Assembly (NCBI GenBank): GCA_937907395.1
Contig: CALCII010000013.1
Coordinates: 186,001-250,000 of the forward strand
Reading direction: 5' to 3'
From: an uncultured Chitinophagaceae bacterium
Lineage (GTDB): Bacteria > Bacteroidota > Bacteroidia > Chitinophagales > Chitinophagaceae
DNA length: 64,000 bases
Positions 1-8,650 of the stretch are shown piece after piece. The notes beneath the pieces were generated by a model. It ran no database searches. It worked only from the letters and a program-made list of their open reading frames with translations, and was not told where the DNA came from. A program made the position numbers and the translations under genes. Every line of letters starts with the position of its first letter. Positions within the stretch are counted from its first letter, which is position 1.

Positions 1-533
1 GAAAGTTTACAGAAACAAGTAAGACCGATAGCTTTATTGTATTGAACCGGCCGTTTCCCAGGCCGGATACAACCATCCGGTTTTCTATTTACGATACTTT
101 AAATATCCGTTTACGTGATGTTTCTGTTACAGCATCCTTCAGGCATAAGTTTACGTTTAATGGTAAGAAGCAGTCGGTATACTACACACTCACCCCTTCG
201 TTTCTTGTGTTTTTTGCAGCAAATTCGTATGATGTGGAGTATAAATCTGTAAGTGTATTATCGCCCCGCACAGAATTGTTTTTACAAAACCGGCCATTTT
301 TAAGAGACCAGGTTTTGAAATTATTTCATGAACGGTTTCCTAATCTCAATCAATCCAGAAACTTTCTAAACTCAACCGGGTTTGCCATGCAGTCGCTTGG
401 TTTAAGTATAGATGCTGCCGGTTATTTCGGAAAGTTTTACGTGAGCCCTCGCTTATACATGGATTATTATTTGCTTAGCAGTGAAAATAAGTTTCGTGCA
501 ATTTTCTCCCTGCAGGCAGGATTTATGTTTTAA
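1..533 (+). CDS. C-terminal part of a probable outer-membrane beta-barrel protein (5' end outside window)
   Basis: The frame is open from the first bases (codons from position 3), so the gene starts before the window; an apparent TTG start at 42 is only an internal leucine. The visible 177 residues alternate polar and hydrophobic or aromatic residues, as in beta strands, and end in AGFMF with a terminal phenylalanine, a common ending for outer-membrane barrels. No Cys motif or enzyme signature is seen. The porin-like gene that follows 90 bp downstream fits an envelope context. Family not recognised; barrel nature is inferred from strand pattern and C-terminus. Confidence 0.6.
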   Translation, partial: KFTETSKTDSFIVLNRPFPRPDTTIRFSIYDTLNIRLRDVSVTASFRHKFTFNGKKQSVYYTLTPSFLVFFAANSYDVEYKSVSVLSPRTELFLQNRPFLRDQVLKLFHERFPNLNQSRNFLNSTGFAMQSLGLSIDAAGYFGKFYVSPRLYMDYYLLSSENKFRAIFSLQAGFMF

Positions 534-622
534 GCGGAATAGTTCTCTTAACAATTATTTACAATCTCATATTTAAACATGGCATTTATTTCGCCGTTAC
601 ATAAAAAACAAAACAACAACAC

Positions 623-1207
623 ATGAAAAAGTATCTTGTCATCCTGTTATCTGCAGTATTGGTTAGTTCTGCCGCTTCTGCACAAAGTTTAAAGTTTGGT
701 CCAAAGTTGGGTGCCAACCTTGGAAAAATTGATGGAAAAAATTTCAGTGACCAATATGCACTTGGCTATCATGTTGGTGGATTTGTGGAAATAGGGTTGG
801 GCAAGAAATGGGGTATACAGCCGGAAGTATTATGGAACCAGATTAAGGCCGATACTGTTTCCGGATTCAATAATGTATACCAGGTGGATGCAACAAAATT
901 TGAAAATCCTCAATTGAATTATCTCAGTATTCCGCTGTTACTGAATTATAAGCCCGTTAAAGTACTCACCTTACAGGCTGGTCCGCAGTTTGGTATTTTA
1001 CTTGATAAGAGTAAGAACCTGCTTGATAATGGTAAAGAAGCATTTAAAACAGGCGATATGTCTTTGTTAGTAGGTGCACAATTAAATATTCTTAAAATTC
1101 GTGTATATGGCCGCTATGCGGTGGGACTGAGTGATATCAGTGATGCAAGCACACCTGAAAAATGGAAAAGCCAAACGATTCAGGTAGGTGTTGGTATCGC
1201 ATTATAA
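623..1207 (+). CDS. Porin family / outer-membrane beta-barrel protein (PorT-like)
   Basis: This 194-residue protein has a Sec signal peptide (MKKYLVILLSAVLVSSAASA, cut before QS). The mature part begins SLKFGPKLGANLGKI and continues with repeated short amphipathic strands (GFVEIGLGKKWGIQPEVLW, YLSIPLLLNYKP, LTLQAGPQFGILL, RVYGRYAVGLSDI), the usual layout of the small eight-strand barrel family (OMP_b-brl_2) common in Bacteroidota. The last residues QVGVGIAL form the closing strand. Monocistronic: a strong hairpin terminator follows the stop. Ligand or role cannot be told from sequence. Confidence 0.8.
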   Translation: MKKYLVILLSAVLVSSAASAQSLKFGPKLGANLGKIDGKNFSDQYALGYHVGGFVEIGLGKKWGIQPEVLWNQIKADTVSGFNNVYQVDATKFENPQLNYLSIPLLLNYKPVKVLTLQAGPQFGILLDKSKNLLDNGKEAFKTGDMSLLVGAQLNILKIRVYGRYAVGLSDISDASTPEKWKSQTIQVGVGIAL

Positions 1208-1229
1208 ACTACATGATTTGATTTTTGTG

Positions 1230-1256
1230 AGGCTCCCTTAGGGGAGCCTTTTCTTT
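1230..1256 (+). terminator. Rho-independent terminator of the porin-like gene
   Basis: Perfect 8-bp stem AGGCTCCC / GGGAGCCT (1230-1237 and 1242-1249) with a 4-nt loop, followed by a T-rich tail, 23 bp after the stop at 1207. Confidence 0.85.
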
Positions 1257-1284
1257 TTAACTCAGTTGAAGAACTTCAAATGGT

Positions 1285-1292
1285 TATTTTTG
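1285..1292 (+). promoter_or_regulatory. Possible -7 box of the T9SS type B protein gene
   Basis: TATTTTTG fits the Bacteroidota -7 consensus TAnnTTTG and lies 27 bp before the ATG at 1319. A TTG at 1266-1268 is a candidate -33 element, but its 16-bp spacing is short. Confidence 0.3.
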
Positions 1293-1318
1293 TTGTTTTC
1301 TGATTCGAAAAGTATATA

Positions 1319-2773
1319 ATGTCAACCTGTATATTCAGATATGTTTTTTGGATTTTGATCTTCGTTCTTGCGGGCGCAGATGCGAAATCGCAATGCATAA
1401 CAACGTTCCCTTATATACAGGATTTTGAATCAAGCGAAGGAGGATGGTATACCGGTGGGACTGGCTCCTCCTGGGAATGGGGCGTTGTTGCAAAACCGGT
1501 AATCACATCAGCTGCAAGCGGACTTCGGTGCTGGACTACCGGAGGAATTACAGGCTCTTCTTACAGTAACAGTGAAGCATCATTTGTACAAAGCCCTTGT
1601 TTTGATTTTACCAACCTGAAGTATCCCTATGTTTCTATGAAGGTTTTCTGGGAAACAGAGTTGGTGTATGATGGAGCTGCCTTTCAATATTCTGATGATG
1701 GAGGTGTTACCTGGCTGACTGTTGGTACAGCATCATCGGATTGTATCAATCAAAACTGGTATAACCAGGGAGCAGTAACCTATCTCACACCTTTTACACA
1801 AGCACGTCAGGGATGGTCAGGCAATGGTAATGCTGCTGGAGGCAGCTGTGGCAACGGAGGAGGGAGTAAACAATGGGTTTTCTCATCACATACGATTCCA
1901 TCTCTGGCAGGAAAGCCAAGAGTTTTGTTTCGTTTTATTTTTGGTGCAGGTACGCTGTGCAATAATTACGACGGATTTGCTTTTGATGATTTCAGTATAA
2001 CAGAAGCTCCAACCGGTACCGGTATGATCAATTCAACTTGTATCAGTAATTCCACTGTTTCTTTTACCGCTTCGGCAGATTTATGTTATACAGACTACGA
2101 CTGGAATTTTGGCGATGCAGGCTCAGGGAATAACAACCAATCAAAGGATGCTTCACCCAAACATACATATACATCACCCGGCGAATACACGGTAACGCTC
2201 ACCCTAAGTAAAACAGGGTTGCAACCGCTGGTGCTTACTAAAAAAGTATCAATTATAAAAGCTACCGCTTCTGTTGTTGCAGTGGCAACCTGTCCGGGCG
2301 ACAGAGGGGGTGGGGCAGCTACTGTACAGGTGAATGGACCGGCAGGGCCTTATACTTATCTATGGTCTGCAAATCCGGCACAAACCACTGTAACAGCAAC
2401 CGGGCTGAATGCAGGTAATTATTCTGTCGTTGTTACATCGGCCGGTTCCTGTGGCGATACTGCTGTGATACAGATGCCGGTAGATCTTTCCTGTATCGGT
2501 ATTTATTTTCCATCTGCTTTTACACCTAACAATGATCGTGTAAATGACAGCTTCGGCCCATTGGGAGGAATCAATTATTTATCCAATTATCAACTACGTA
2601 TTTATAACCGTTGGGGCGAATTGGTTTTCTATTCTGAAAACCCGTTAGAAAAATGGGATGGTTGGTTCAAAGGGAAAAAAGCGGTAGCCGGACAATATAT
2701 CTGGACTGCCCGGTTCTCTGTATACAATCAACCGGTTGAAACAAGAAGAGGAAATATTATGCTGCTGGAATAA
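1319..2773 (+). CDS. Secreted PKD-domain protein with T9SS type B (gliding-motility-type) sorting domain
   Basis: 484 residues. Signal peptide to about residue 25; residues 27-230 form a MAM-like or jelly-roll region (starts FPYIQDFESSEGGW, ends NYDGFAFDDFSI); a PKD domain spans about 240-312 (DWNFGDAG and HTYTSPGEYTVTLTL are diagnostic); an SprB-like repeat spans about 318-390 (GPYTYLWSANPAQTT, GLNAGNYSVVV). The C-terminus carries the gliding-motility-associated sorting domain (FPSAFTPNNDRVNDSF, YNRWGELVFY, WDGWFKG, AGQYIWTARF), which directs export through T9SS and surface attachment. Probably a cell-surface adhesin-like protein; ligand unknown. It ends 3 bp before the convergent mntH stop. 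Confidence 0.88.
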   Translation: MSTCIFRYVFWILIFVLAGADAKSQCITTFPYIQDFESSEGGWYTGGTGSSWEWGVVAKPVITSAASGLRCWTTGGITGSSYSNSEASFVQSPCFDFTNLKYPYVSMKVFWETELVYDGAAFQYSDDGGVTWLTVGTASSDCINQNWYNQGAVTYLTPFTQARQGWSGNGNAAGGSCGNGGGSKQWVFSSHTIPSLAGKPRVLFRFIFGAGTLCNNYDGFAFDDFSITEAPTGTGMINSTCISNSTVSFTASADLCYTDYDWNFGDAGSGNNNQSKDASPKHTYTSPGEYTVTLTLSKTGLQPLVLTKKVSIIKATASVVAVATCPGDRGGGAATVQVNGPAGPYTYLWSANPAQTTVTATGLNAGNYSVVVTSAGSCGDTAVIQMPVDLSCIGIYFPSAFTPNNDRVNDSFGPLGGINYLSNYQLRIYNRWGELVFYSENPLEKWDGWFKGKKAVAGQYIWTARFSVYNQPVETRRGNIMLLE

Positions 2774-2776
2774 TCC

Positions 2777-4663
2777 TTACACATTCACAATGAGCACCGG
2801 AATTTCCAGTTCATGACGAACCGATTCAATGGTTTCGCCAAACAAATAATCTTTGAATCCTTTATGCCTGTGTGCACCCATCACCAACAAATCAGAAGTG
2901 GATTCTTTTACAATCCGTACTATTTCTGCTGATGGTTTATTGAAACCAAGAATGCCTTCTGCCTGGTATCCTTTTTCTTTTAATAGTTTCACATACAGTT
3001 GTAATCGTTCCTCATCTTTTCTGGATTCAAAGTCGTCACTCTCACTTTTCAGTAAACTGGCCGATACACTTTCCACTACGTGAATGAGAATATACGAAGA
3101 GGATTTGTTACCCTGGGCCAACGCATGGCTGATCAGTTTTTCATCGGCTTCTCCAAAATCAAGTGCAATGGCAATAGTGCCGAATTGTTTTACTTCCGGG
3201 ATACTTACGATCTTTTCTTCTACAGGTTCTGTATGAACACCAATTTCATGTACAGCTGTTTTCTTTTTAAGGAATGGATAAAAAATAGTAAATCCTAACA
3301 AAGCAATAAATAATAAGCAAACCCAAACAAGCAACATTAAAATCCAGATGCTGTGGCCCGATTCTAAAAAATGGCTAAGCTCATTTATCACCATTTTTAT
3401 ATTGAGGAAAACAAGAATAGCGGCAACCATCCATGCTAAAACTTTCACAGGTGTTTTAATCGCAAAGTCGCCCATTGTTTTTTTATCACTTACAAAATGA
3501 ATGAGTGGTATAATAGCAAAACTTAATTGTAAGCTTAATATTACTTGTGAAAAAACCAGCAGGCTGTCCAGTTTATCTTCTCCAAAACTCTGAATCACAA
3601 AAAGTGCAGGTATAATAGCCAGTAAGCGTGTAAGTAAACGACGTACCCAGGGGTTAATCCGTAACCGCAAGTAACCTTCCATTACAATCTGTCCGGCCAA
3701 TGTACCGGTGATGGTACTGCTTTGTCCGGCAGCAATCAACGCCACTGCAAATAAGATAGGAGCCAATGAAGAACCAAGCAGCGGTGCCAGCATCTGGTGT
3801 GCTTCTTTAATTTGTGCAACCTGTGTATTGCCCGATTTAAAAAACACTGTGGCTGCAAGAATAAGTATCGAAGCATTTACAAGAAACGCAATGTTTAATG
3901 CGATGGTACTATCAATGAAATTCCATTTTAATGCCTGCCGGATACCTGATTTTGTTTTGTCAATTTTTCTCGTTTGTACTAAAGCAGAATGTAAGTAAAG
4001 ATTGTGAGGCATTACCGTGGCACCAATAATACCTATGGCAATAAATAAGGCAGCATCATTGGGGATCTTTGGAACAAAACCGCCGGCAATATCTGATATG
4101 TGTGGCTTCGCCAGAATAATTTCTGCAAAAAAAGAAATACCAATAATGGCAACTAATGCAATGATAAAGGCTTCCATTTTTCGGATGCCCATGTGTTGCA
4201 GGAACAATAAAAGAAAAGTGTCGAATACAGTTATAGTTACGCCCCACATCAATGGTAAGCCGGTGAGCAATTGAATACCCAAGGCCATGCCCAATACTTC
4301 AGCCAGGTCTGTTGCTGCAATGGCAACTTCTGCCAGTATGTACAATAAGAAATTTACTGATTTGGGATAGGTTTCACGGTTAGCCTGTGCAAGATCCAGC
4401 CCACGCACAATGCCCAGCCTTGCTGATAATGTTTGCAGCAAAACTGCCATGAGGTTACTCATCAACAGCACCCATATAAGCGTATAGCCAAACTGACTAC
4501 CGCCAGCCAGATCTGTGGCCCAGTTGCCCGGGTCCATATAACCCACACTGATCATATAGGCCGGACCTAAAAATGCAAGTACACGCCTGATGCCCGGACG
4601 TCTTTTATTAATATCTACCGATGCATGTACTTCACTGAGTGAGTGATCGTGTTGTTTATTCAT
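2777..4663 (-). CDS. mntH: Nramp-family Mn2+/Fe2+ transporter with C-terminal universal stress (UspA) domain
   Basis: 628 residues, against about 410-450 for plain MntH. The transporter core carries the two metal-site motifs of the family, DPGN (44-47, helix 1) and MPHN (218-221, helix 6), and about eleven hydrophobic segments to residue 465. After a charged linker, residues about 490-628 form a UspA domain (FGTIAIALDFGEADEKLI at its start, then VMGAHRHKGFKDYLFGET and PVLIVNV), on the cytoplasmic side if topology follows the family. It imports divalent metal with protons. The start overlaps the end of mntR by 8 bp, indicating an operon with translational coupling, controlled from the mntR promoter. 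Fusion role unknown; nucleotide sensing is only a guess. Confidence 0.93.
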   Translation of the reverse strand: MNKQHDHSLSEVHASVDINKRRPGIRRVLAFLGPAYMISVGYMDPGNWATDLAGGSQFGYTLIWVLLMSNLMAVLLQTLSARLGIVRGLDLAQANRETYPKSVNFLLYILAEVAIAATDLAEVLGMALGIQLLTGLPLMWGVTITVFDTFLLLFLQHMGIRKMEAFIIALVAIIGISFFAEIILAKPHISDIAGGFVPKIPNDAALFIAIGIIGATVMPHNLYLHSALVQTRKIDKTKSGIRQALKWNFIDSTIALNIAFLVNASILILAATVFFKSGNTQVAQIKEAHQMLAPLLGSSLAPILFAVALIAAGQSSTITGTLAGQIVMEGYLRLRINPWVRRLLTRLLAIIPALFVIQSFGEDKLDSLLVFSQVILSLQLSFAIIPLIHFVSDKKTMGDFAIKTPVKVLAWMVAAILVFLNIKMVINELSHFLESGHSIWILMLLVWVCLLFIALLGFTIFYPFLKKKTAVHEIGVHTEPVEEKIVSIPEVKQFGTIAIALDFGEADEKLISHALAQGNKSSSYILIHVVESVSASLLKSESDDFESRKDEERLQLYVKLLKEKGYQAEGILGFNKPSAEIVRIVKESTSDLLVMGAHRHKGFKDYLFGETIESVRHELEIPVLIVNV

Positions 4664-5315
4664 TGGTTACAAAAAGATTTTGTGCCACCTGCTTACTGAT
4701 GGTGAAAGCAGTTTGCCGCCCCATTTTTATTTCAACGGATCCGTCGAAATCAAATTTCCGTTTTAACTCCAGCTTTGACCCGATGCTGATTTTATTATGC
4801 CGAAGAAGCTCCAGCATTTCTGCCGATTGGTTATCTACTCCGGAAACTTTAGCCGTTTCATGCAATGGCCAATCGGATAAACGTGTTTGTTTCAGTTGCA
4901 ACACTTTTCCCGTTTTGTCAGGAATGGGATCGCCGTGCGGATCTACTTTGGGATAGCCGAGAAACTGATCCAGCCGGTCAATTAATTCCTGGCTACCCAC
5001 ATGTTCCAGTTCTTCTGCAATTACATGCACTTCATCCCAGTTGAATTGGAGTTTGTTTACGAGGAAGAACTCCCAAAGCCGGTGCCGCCTGATAATGGAA
5101 AGGGCCAGTTTTTTCCCCTCGGCCGTAAGTTTTACCCCGTAGTAGGGCTGATAATTCAACAGCTTCTTTTCAGTGAGCCGTTTGAGCATATCTGTTACCG
5201 ATGCCGGTTTGGTTTGTAATTCATCTGAAAGCTCGTTGGTGGTTACATTCCGTTGATCTTTCTGTAACCGCCAGATGGCCTTGATATAATTTTCCTCAGC
5301 AATCGAAAAGTTCAT
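4656..5315 (-). CDS. mntR: DtxR/MntR-family metal-dependent transcriptional repressor
   Basis: 219 residues in the three-domain DtxR layout. Residues 1-65 form the winged helix (EENYIKAIWRLQKDQ, TNELSDELQTKPASVTDMLK); 66-135 form the dimerisation and metal site (RRHRLWEFFL and EELEH at 101-105, matching family metal ligands); 150-219 form an SH3/FeoA-like tail. Family members bind Mn2+ or Fe2+ and repress uptake genes. It is cotranscribed with the Nramp transporter (8-bp overlap). A perfect palindrome overlaps its own -7 box, so autorepression of both genes is likely. Assignment to Mn rather than Fe rests on the mntH partner. Confidence 0.92.
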   Translation of the reverse strand: MNFSIAEENYIKAIWRLQKDQRNVTTNELSDELQTKPASVTDMLKRLTEKKLLNYQPYYGVKLTAEGKKLALSIIRRHRLWEFFLVNKLQFNWDEVHVIAEELEHVGSQELIDRLDQFLGYPKVDPHGDPIPDKTGKVLQLKQTRLSDWPLHETAKVSGVDNQSAEMLELLRHNKISIGSKLELKRKFDFDGSVEIKMGRQTAFTISKQVAQNLFVTNE

Positions 5316-5332
5316 GACTTATTAAAATAAAA

Positions 5333-5369
5333 TTTAGACAAATCTAAAAAATAAACCCTGTATTTCCAA
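5333..5369 (-). promoter_or_regulatory. mntR-mntH promoter with embedded metal-repressor operator
   Basis: On the minus strand a TTG (5369-5367) is followed, after 20 bp, by TAGATTTG (5346-5339), an exact fit to the Bacteroidota promoter layout with -7 box TAnnTTTG. The -7 box lies within a perfect palindrome TTTAGA-CAAA-TCTAAA (5333-5348), which resembles DtxR/MntR operators in size and symmetry. The start codon is 18 bp further on. A repressor on the palindrome would block the polymerase directly. Confidence 0.72.
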
Positions 5370-5464
5370 GAACCACCGGGCGGGACCCGGTAACAATGGT
5401 TTTTTAGGTGATTTCTATTTTGTGGCACAGTTTTGATAGTTTATTTTCACACAAACGAAATGAT

Positions 5465-6430
5465 ATGTCGTTGAAATATTCATGGTTTTTATGCTTGTTG
5501 ATTTTTGCTGCTTGTAAAGAAGAAAAGCCCAAATTGGTGTCAGATGAGCACCTTACTGTTGCAGATTTTATTTCGATTGCCCCCCAGTTAGCAACTCCGG
5601 TTGTAATTAATGATTCGGTTGTCAACAGAAAGGAATCAGATTCTGCAAAAATTCATCTGGCTGCTTTTAAAACCTTCATACCCGATTCTGTTTTTAAATC
5701 CTACTTTCCGCAGGAGAAACAGTTAAAGTTGTTCCTCGTTGGTAAATCAACAGATAATCAGAAAGGGAATTATCTTTTCGTAAAGTCTGTAGCCGGTAAC
5801 AAACGGGCTGTTCATTTGCTTTATTATACATCGAAGGCGCAGTTCCTGGGCGGTATGAAAGTAGCCGATAATATTCCGAAAGCCGGTATCAATAAGTATT
5901 GCAAGATTGACAGCCGCTATAATATTTCAATGATCCAGGAGCAAAAAACACCTACAGGAGAATACTGGACGGCAGAAACAATTTATTACATGGATGCTAC
6001 TGGTAAAATGATTATTGCCATGACGAATAATACGCAGGATCGCAGTAATCAAATCATGGGAAATCCGATTGATACGTTTCCCCGTAAGAATAAATTTTCT
6101 GCCGATTACAGCATTGATAAAAACAACCTTGTTTCTGTGCGTGATGGAGCAACTGCCAAACAGTTTCGTTTCTTTATTCACTTCAGCAAACAAAATGGAA
6201 GTTGCAATGGTGAACTGAAAGGCGATGGTGAATGGGTGGGAAATGGAAAGGGCGTTTTTCGTGATATCAATAGTCCTTGCGTTATTCAGTTCTCATTTAC
6301 CGGTGGTTCTGTTTCAATAAAAGAAGAAACAGGATGCGGTAGTTACAGAGACATTACCTGTTTTTTTGAAGGGAATTATGCACGAAAAAAGGAATCGGCT
6401 AAGAAAAAGACCGGGACAAAGAAAAAGTAA
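5465..6430 (+). CDS. Hypothetical lipoprotein with lysine-rich tail
   Basis: 321 residues from the ATG at 5465, chosen because it gives a standard lipoprotein signal (MSLKYSWFLCLLIFAAC, lipobox FAAC, then charged KEEKPK); the upstream in-frame start would add 19 residues that spoil the signal. No known domain is recognised. The C-terminal third has a glycine-rich beta region with two cysteine pairs (GSCNG; TGCGSYRDITC) and a MORN-like phrase GELKGDGEWVGNGKGVF, ending in a Lys-rich tail KKKTGTKKK. Probably membrane-anchored in the periplasm or outer membrane. RidA follows 12 bp later. Confidence 0.7.
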   Translation: MSLKYSWFLCLLIFAACKEEKPKLVSDEHLTVADFISIAPQLATPVVINDSVVNRKESDSAKIHLAAFKTFIPDSVFKSYFPQEKQLKLFLVGKSTDNQKGNYLFVKSVAGNKRAVHLLYYTSKAQFLGGMKVADNIPKAGINKYCKIDSRYNISMIQEQKTPTGEYWTAETIYYMDATGKMIIAMTNNTQDRSNQIMGNPIDTFPRKNKFSADYSIDKNNLVSVRDGATAKQFRFFIHFSKQNGSCNGELKGDGEWVGNGKGVFRDINSPCVIQFSFTGGSVSIKEETGCGSYRDITCFFEGNYARKKESAKKKTGTKKK

Positions 6431-6442
6431 TCCACATTGTTC

Positions 6443-6829
6443 ATGAAGGAACGTTTGTTAATCAGCTCTGGTTCTCCATGGGAGAATGTAGTAGGGTATT
6501 CCCGTGCAGTAAAGGTGGGAAATGTAGTTGAAGTGGCGGGTACAACTGCTGTTGATGGTGAAACATTGATAGGTGAGGGAGATGTGTATCTGCAAACGAA
6601 ATTTATTTTACAAAAGATTGAAACAGCGTTAAAAGAGGCGGGCGCATCATTGGAACATGTAGTCCGCACCCGAATGTATATTACCGATATTTCCCGATGG
6701 GAAGAGGCAGGAAAAGCACACGGAGAAGTATTTCAACATATTCGTCCCGCTGCAACAATGGTACAAGTGTCTCAGCTGATTGATTCCCGCTTGCTCATCG
6801 AAATAGAAGCAACTGCCATTTTGCCTTAA
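6443..6829 (+). CDS. RidA/YjgF family enamine/imine deaminase
   Basis: 128 residues from the ATG at 6443 (a TTG two codons earlier is less likely). It shows the Rid fold order: SGSPWENVVGYSRAVKVGNVVEVAGTTA, then VVRTRMYITDISRWEEAG with the conserved carboxylate-binding arginine, then RPAATMVQVSQLID and the closing strand IEIEATAI. Family members hydrolyse reactive enamines and imines produced by PLP enzymes. It belongs to the broad Rid group rather than clearly to archetypal RidA, so the exact substrate is open. It follows the lipoprotein gene closely and may share its transcript. Confidence 0.88.
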   Translation: MKERLLISSGSPWENVVGYSRAVKVGNVVEVAGTTAVDGETLIGEGDVYLQTKFILQKIETALKEAGASLEHVVRTRMYITDISRWEEAGKAHGEVFQHIRPAATMVQVSQLIDSRLLIEIEATAILP

Positions 6830-6918
6830 AACCCTTGTGAATAACCAATTTAGGCTAACGATCGGTTTTTCACGAATATGGGTTATATTGCGACCCCTTT
6901 AGCAAACTAAATCGACTT

Positions 6919-8577
6919 ATGAGCTTTACAAACTACAAAGTTCCGTATCAGGCAGATGCAAGGTATAGTAAGAAAGTGGCTTACTTCTCAATGGAGTTTG
7001 CAGTACATCAACCCTTAAAAATCTACAGCGGTGGATTGGGCTTTCTCGCCGGATCTCACATGCGCAGCGCATACGAACTCAAACAAAATTTAATTGGTAT
7101 TGGTATTCTCTGGAAGTATGGTTATTACGACCAGGCCCGCAACCAGGATCAAACGTTGCAGGTGCAATGGAATGAAAAGATTTACAACTTCCTGGAAGAT
7201 ACCGGTATTAAATTTCAAATTACCATTCACGAACATCCTGTATGGGTGAAAGCATGGTACCTCAACCCGGAAACGTTCAAATCGGCTCCTATGTTTTTAC
7301 TGAGCACCGATTTGCCGGAGAACGACTATGTTTCACAAACCATTTGTCATCGTTTGTACGATGCAAACGTTGCTACTAAAGTGGCTCAGTTTATTCTACT
7401 TGGTGTTGGTGGTGCAAAACTGATTGATGAGCTTGGTTACAAACCCGATGTTTATCATCTGAATGAAGCTCATGGTATTTCTTCTGCATTTTACCTGTAC
7501 AACAAATATGGTAGTCTGGATGAAGTAAAGAAACGCCTGGTGTTCACTACCCATACTCCGGAAGAAGCGGGTAATGAAAAACATGATATTTATCTCTGCG
7601 AAAAGATGAGTTATTTCTGCAATACTCCTCTTGATGAAGTACGCAAGATTACCGGTATATATGACGATCAGTTCAACCATTCACTGGCAGCACTCCGCAT
7701 GGCACGTATTGCAAACGGGGTGAGCGCATTGCATGGTGAAGTGAGTCGTAAAATGTGGGGTAGTTATGAAAACGTTGCTCCCATCACAAGTGTAACCAAT
7801 GCACAGAACTGGAAATACTGGGCCGATAAGCAGATGTATTTTGCAATGGATGAAGGTAACGACGAACGTTTCGACGATCGTAAAAATTACCTCAAGAAAA
7901 GAGCATTTGATTTAGTCGCCGATCAAACAGGTAAATTGTTTGATCCCAATGTTCTTACCATTGTATGGGCCCGTCGTTTTGCCGGCTACAAACGTGCAGA
8001 ATTACTCACACGTGACCTTGATCGTTTTAATGCATTACTGGCCAATAAGAAATATCCTGTTCAGATCATCTGGGCTGGTAAACCTTACCCGGTTGATTAT
8101 CCTGCTATCAGCGATTTCAATCACCTGGTACACCTCAGCAAAAACTACAAAAATGTTGCTGTATGTATTGGTTATGAACTGGCACTGAGCAAACGCTTAA
8201 AACAGGCTGCTGATATCTGGTTAAACAACCCACGTGTTCCCCGTGAAGCCAGTGGTACCAGTGGTATGACTGCTGCTATGAACGGTGCAGTGAACTTCAG
8301 TACGTTTGACGGATGGATTTGCGAATTTGCAAACCACGGAAACAATAGCTTTATTGTTCCGTCTGTTGACTACAGTTCTATGCATGTGCATGAGCAGGAT
8401 CAATACGATCTGGATCAGTTGTATGAAATTCTCGAAAAACAAATTCTGCCGTTGTACTACGATAATAGCAATGTATGGCGCCAGATTGTAAAGAACGGAA
8501 TGAGAGATGTTCGCTTCCAGTTCGACAGTAACCGTATGGCAGATGAATATTACAACCTGCTTTACAACAAAGATTAA
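6919..8577 (+). CDS. Short alpha-glucan phosphorylase homologue (GT35) lacking the PLP lysine
   Basis: 552 residues, in the range of short bacterial and archaeal alpha-glucan phosphorylases. Recognisable are the N-terminal YFSMEFAVHQPLKIYSGGLGFLAGS, the GT-B core FTTHTPEEAGNE, WARRFAGYKRAELLTRDLDR, and the C-terminal RVPREASGTSGMTAAMNGAV and FDGW. Enzymes of this family keep a lysine after GTSGM or GTxNM that binds pyridoxal phosphate; here residue 451 is threonine. The rest of the active-site frame is intact, so the gene is not decaying, but classical phosphorolysis is doubtful. A terminator follows at once, so it is probably transcribed alone. Confidence 0.82.
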   Translation: MSFTNYKVPYQADARYSKKVAYFSMEFAVHQPLKIYSGGLGFLAGSHMRSAYELKQNLIGIGILWKYGYYDQARNQDQTLQVQWNEKIYNFLEDTGIKFQITIHEHPVWVKAWYLNPETFKSAPMFLLSTDLPENDYVSQTICHRLYDANVATKVAQFILLGVGGAKLIDELGYKPDVYHLNEAHGISSAFYLYNKYGSLDEVKKRLVFTTHTPEEAGNEKHDIYLCEKMSYFCNTPLDEVRKITGIYDDQFNHSLAALRMARIANGVSALHGEVSRKMWGSYENVAPITSVTNAQNWKYWADKQMYFAMDEGNDERFDDRKNYLKKRAFDLVADQTGKLFDPNVLTIVWARRFAGYKRAELLTRDLDRFNALLANKKYPVQIIWAGKPYPVDYPAISDFNHLVHLSKNYKNVAVCIGYELALSKRLKQAADIWLNNPRVPREASGTSGMTAAMNGAVNFSTFDGWICEFANHGNNSFIVPSVDYSSMHVHEQDQYDLDQLYEILEKQILPLYYDNSNVWRQIVKNGMRDVRFQFDSNRMADEYYNLLYNKD

Positions 8578-8597
8578 TCATCTTCTGATAATAATGA

Positions 8598-8628
8598 ATG
8601 GCCGGATTGATTCCGGCCATTTTGTTTT
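8598..8628 (+). terminator. Rho-independent terminator after the phosphorylase homologue
   Basis: Stem ATGGCCGGA / TCCGGCCAT (8598-8606 and 8612-8620) with a 5-nt loop, followed by TTTGTTTT. Confidence 0.85.
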
Positions 8629-8650
8629 AGATAGGTTGTAACTTTATCAA

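Noticed and set aside
42..533. Complete gene starting at TTG 42
   Set aside because: The frame stays open upstream to the first base of the window, so 42 is an internal leucine codon.
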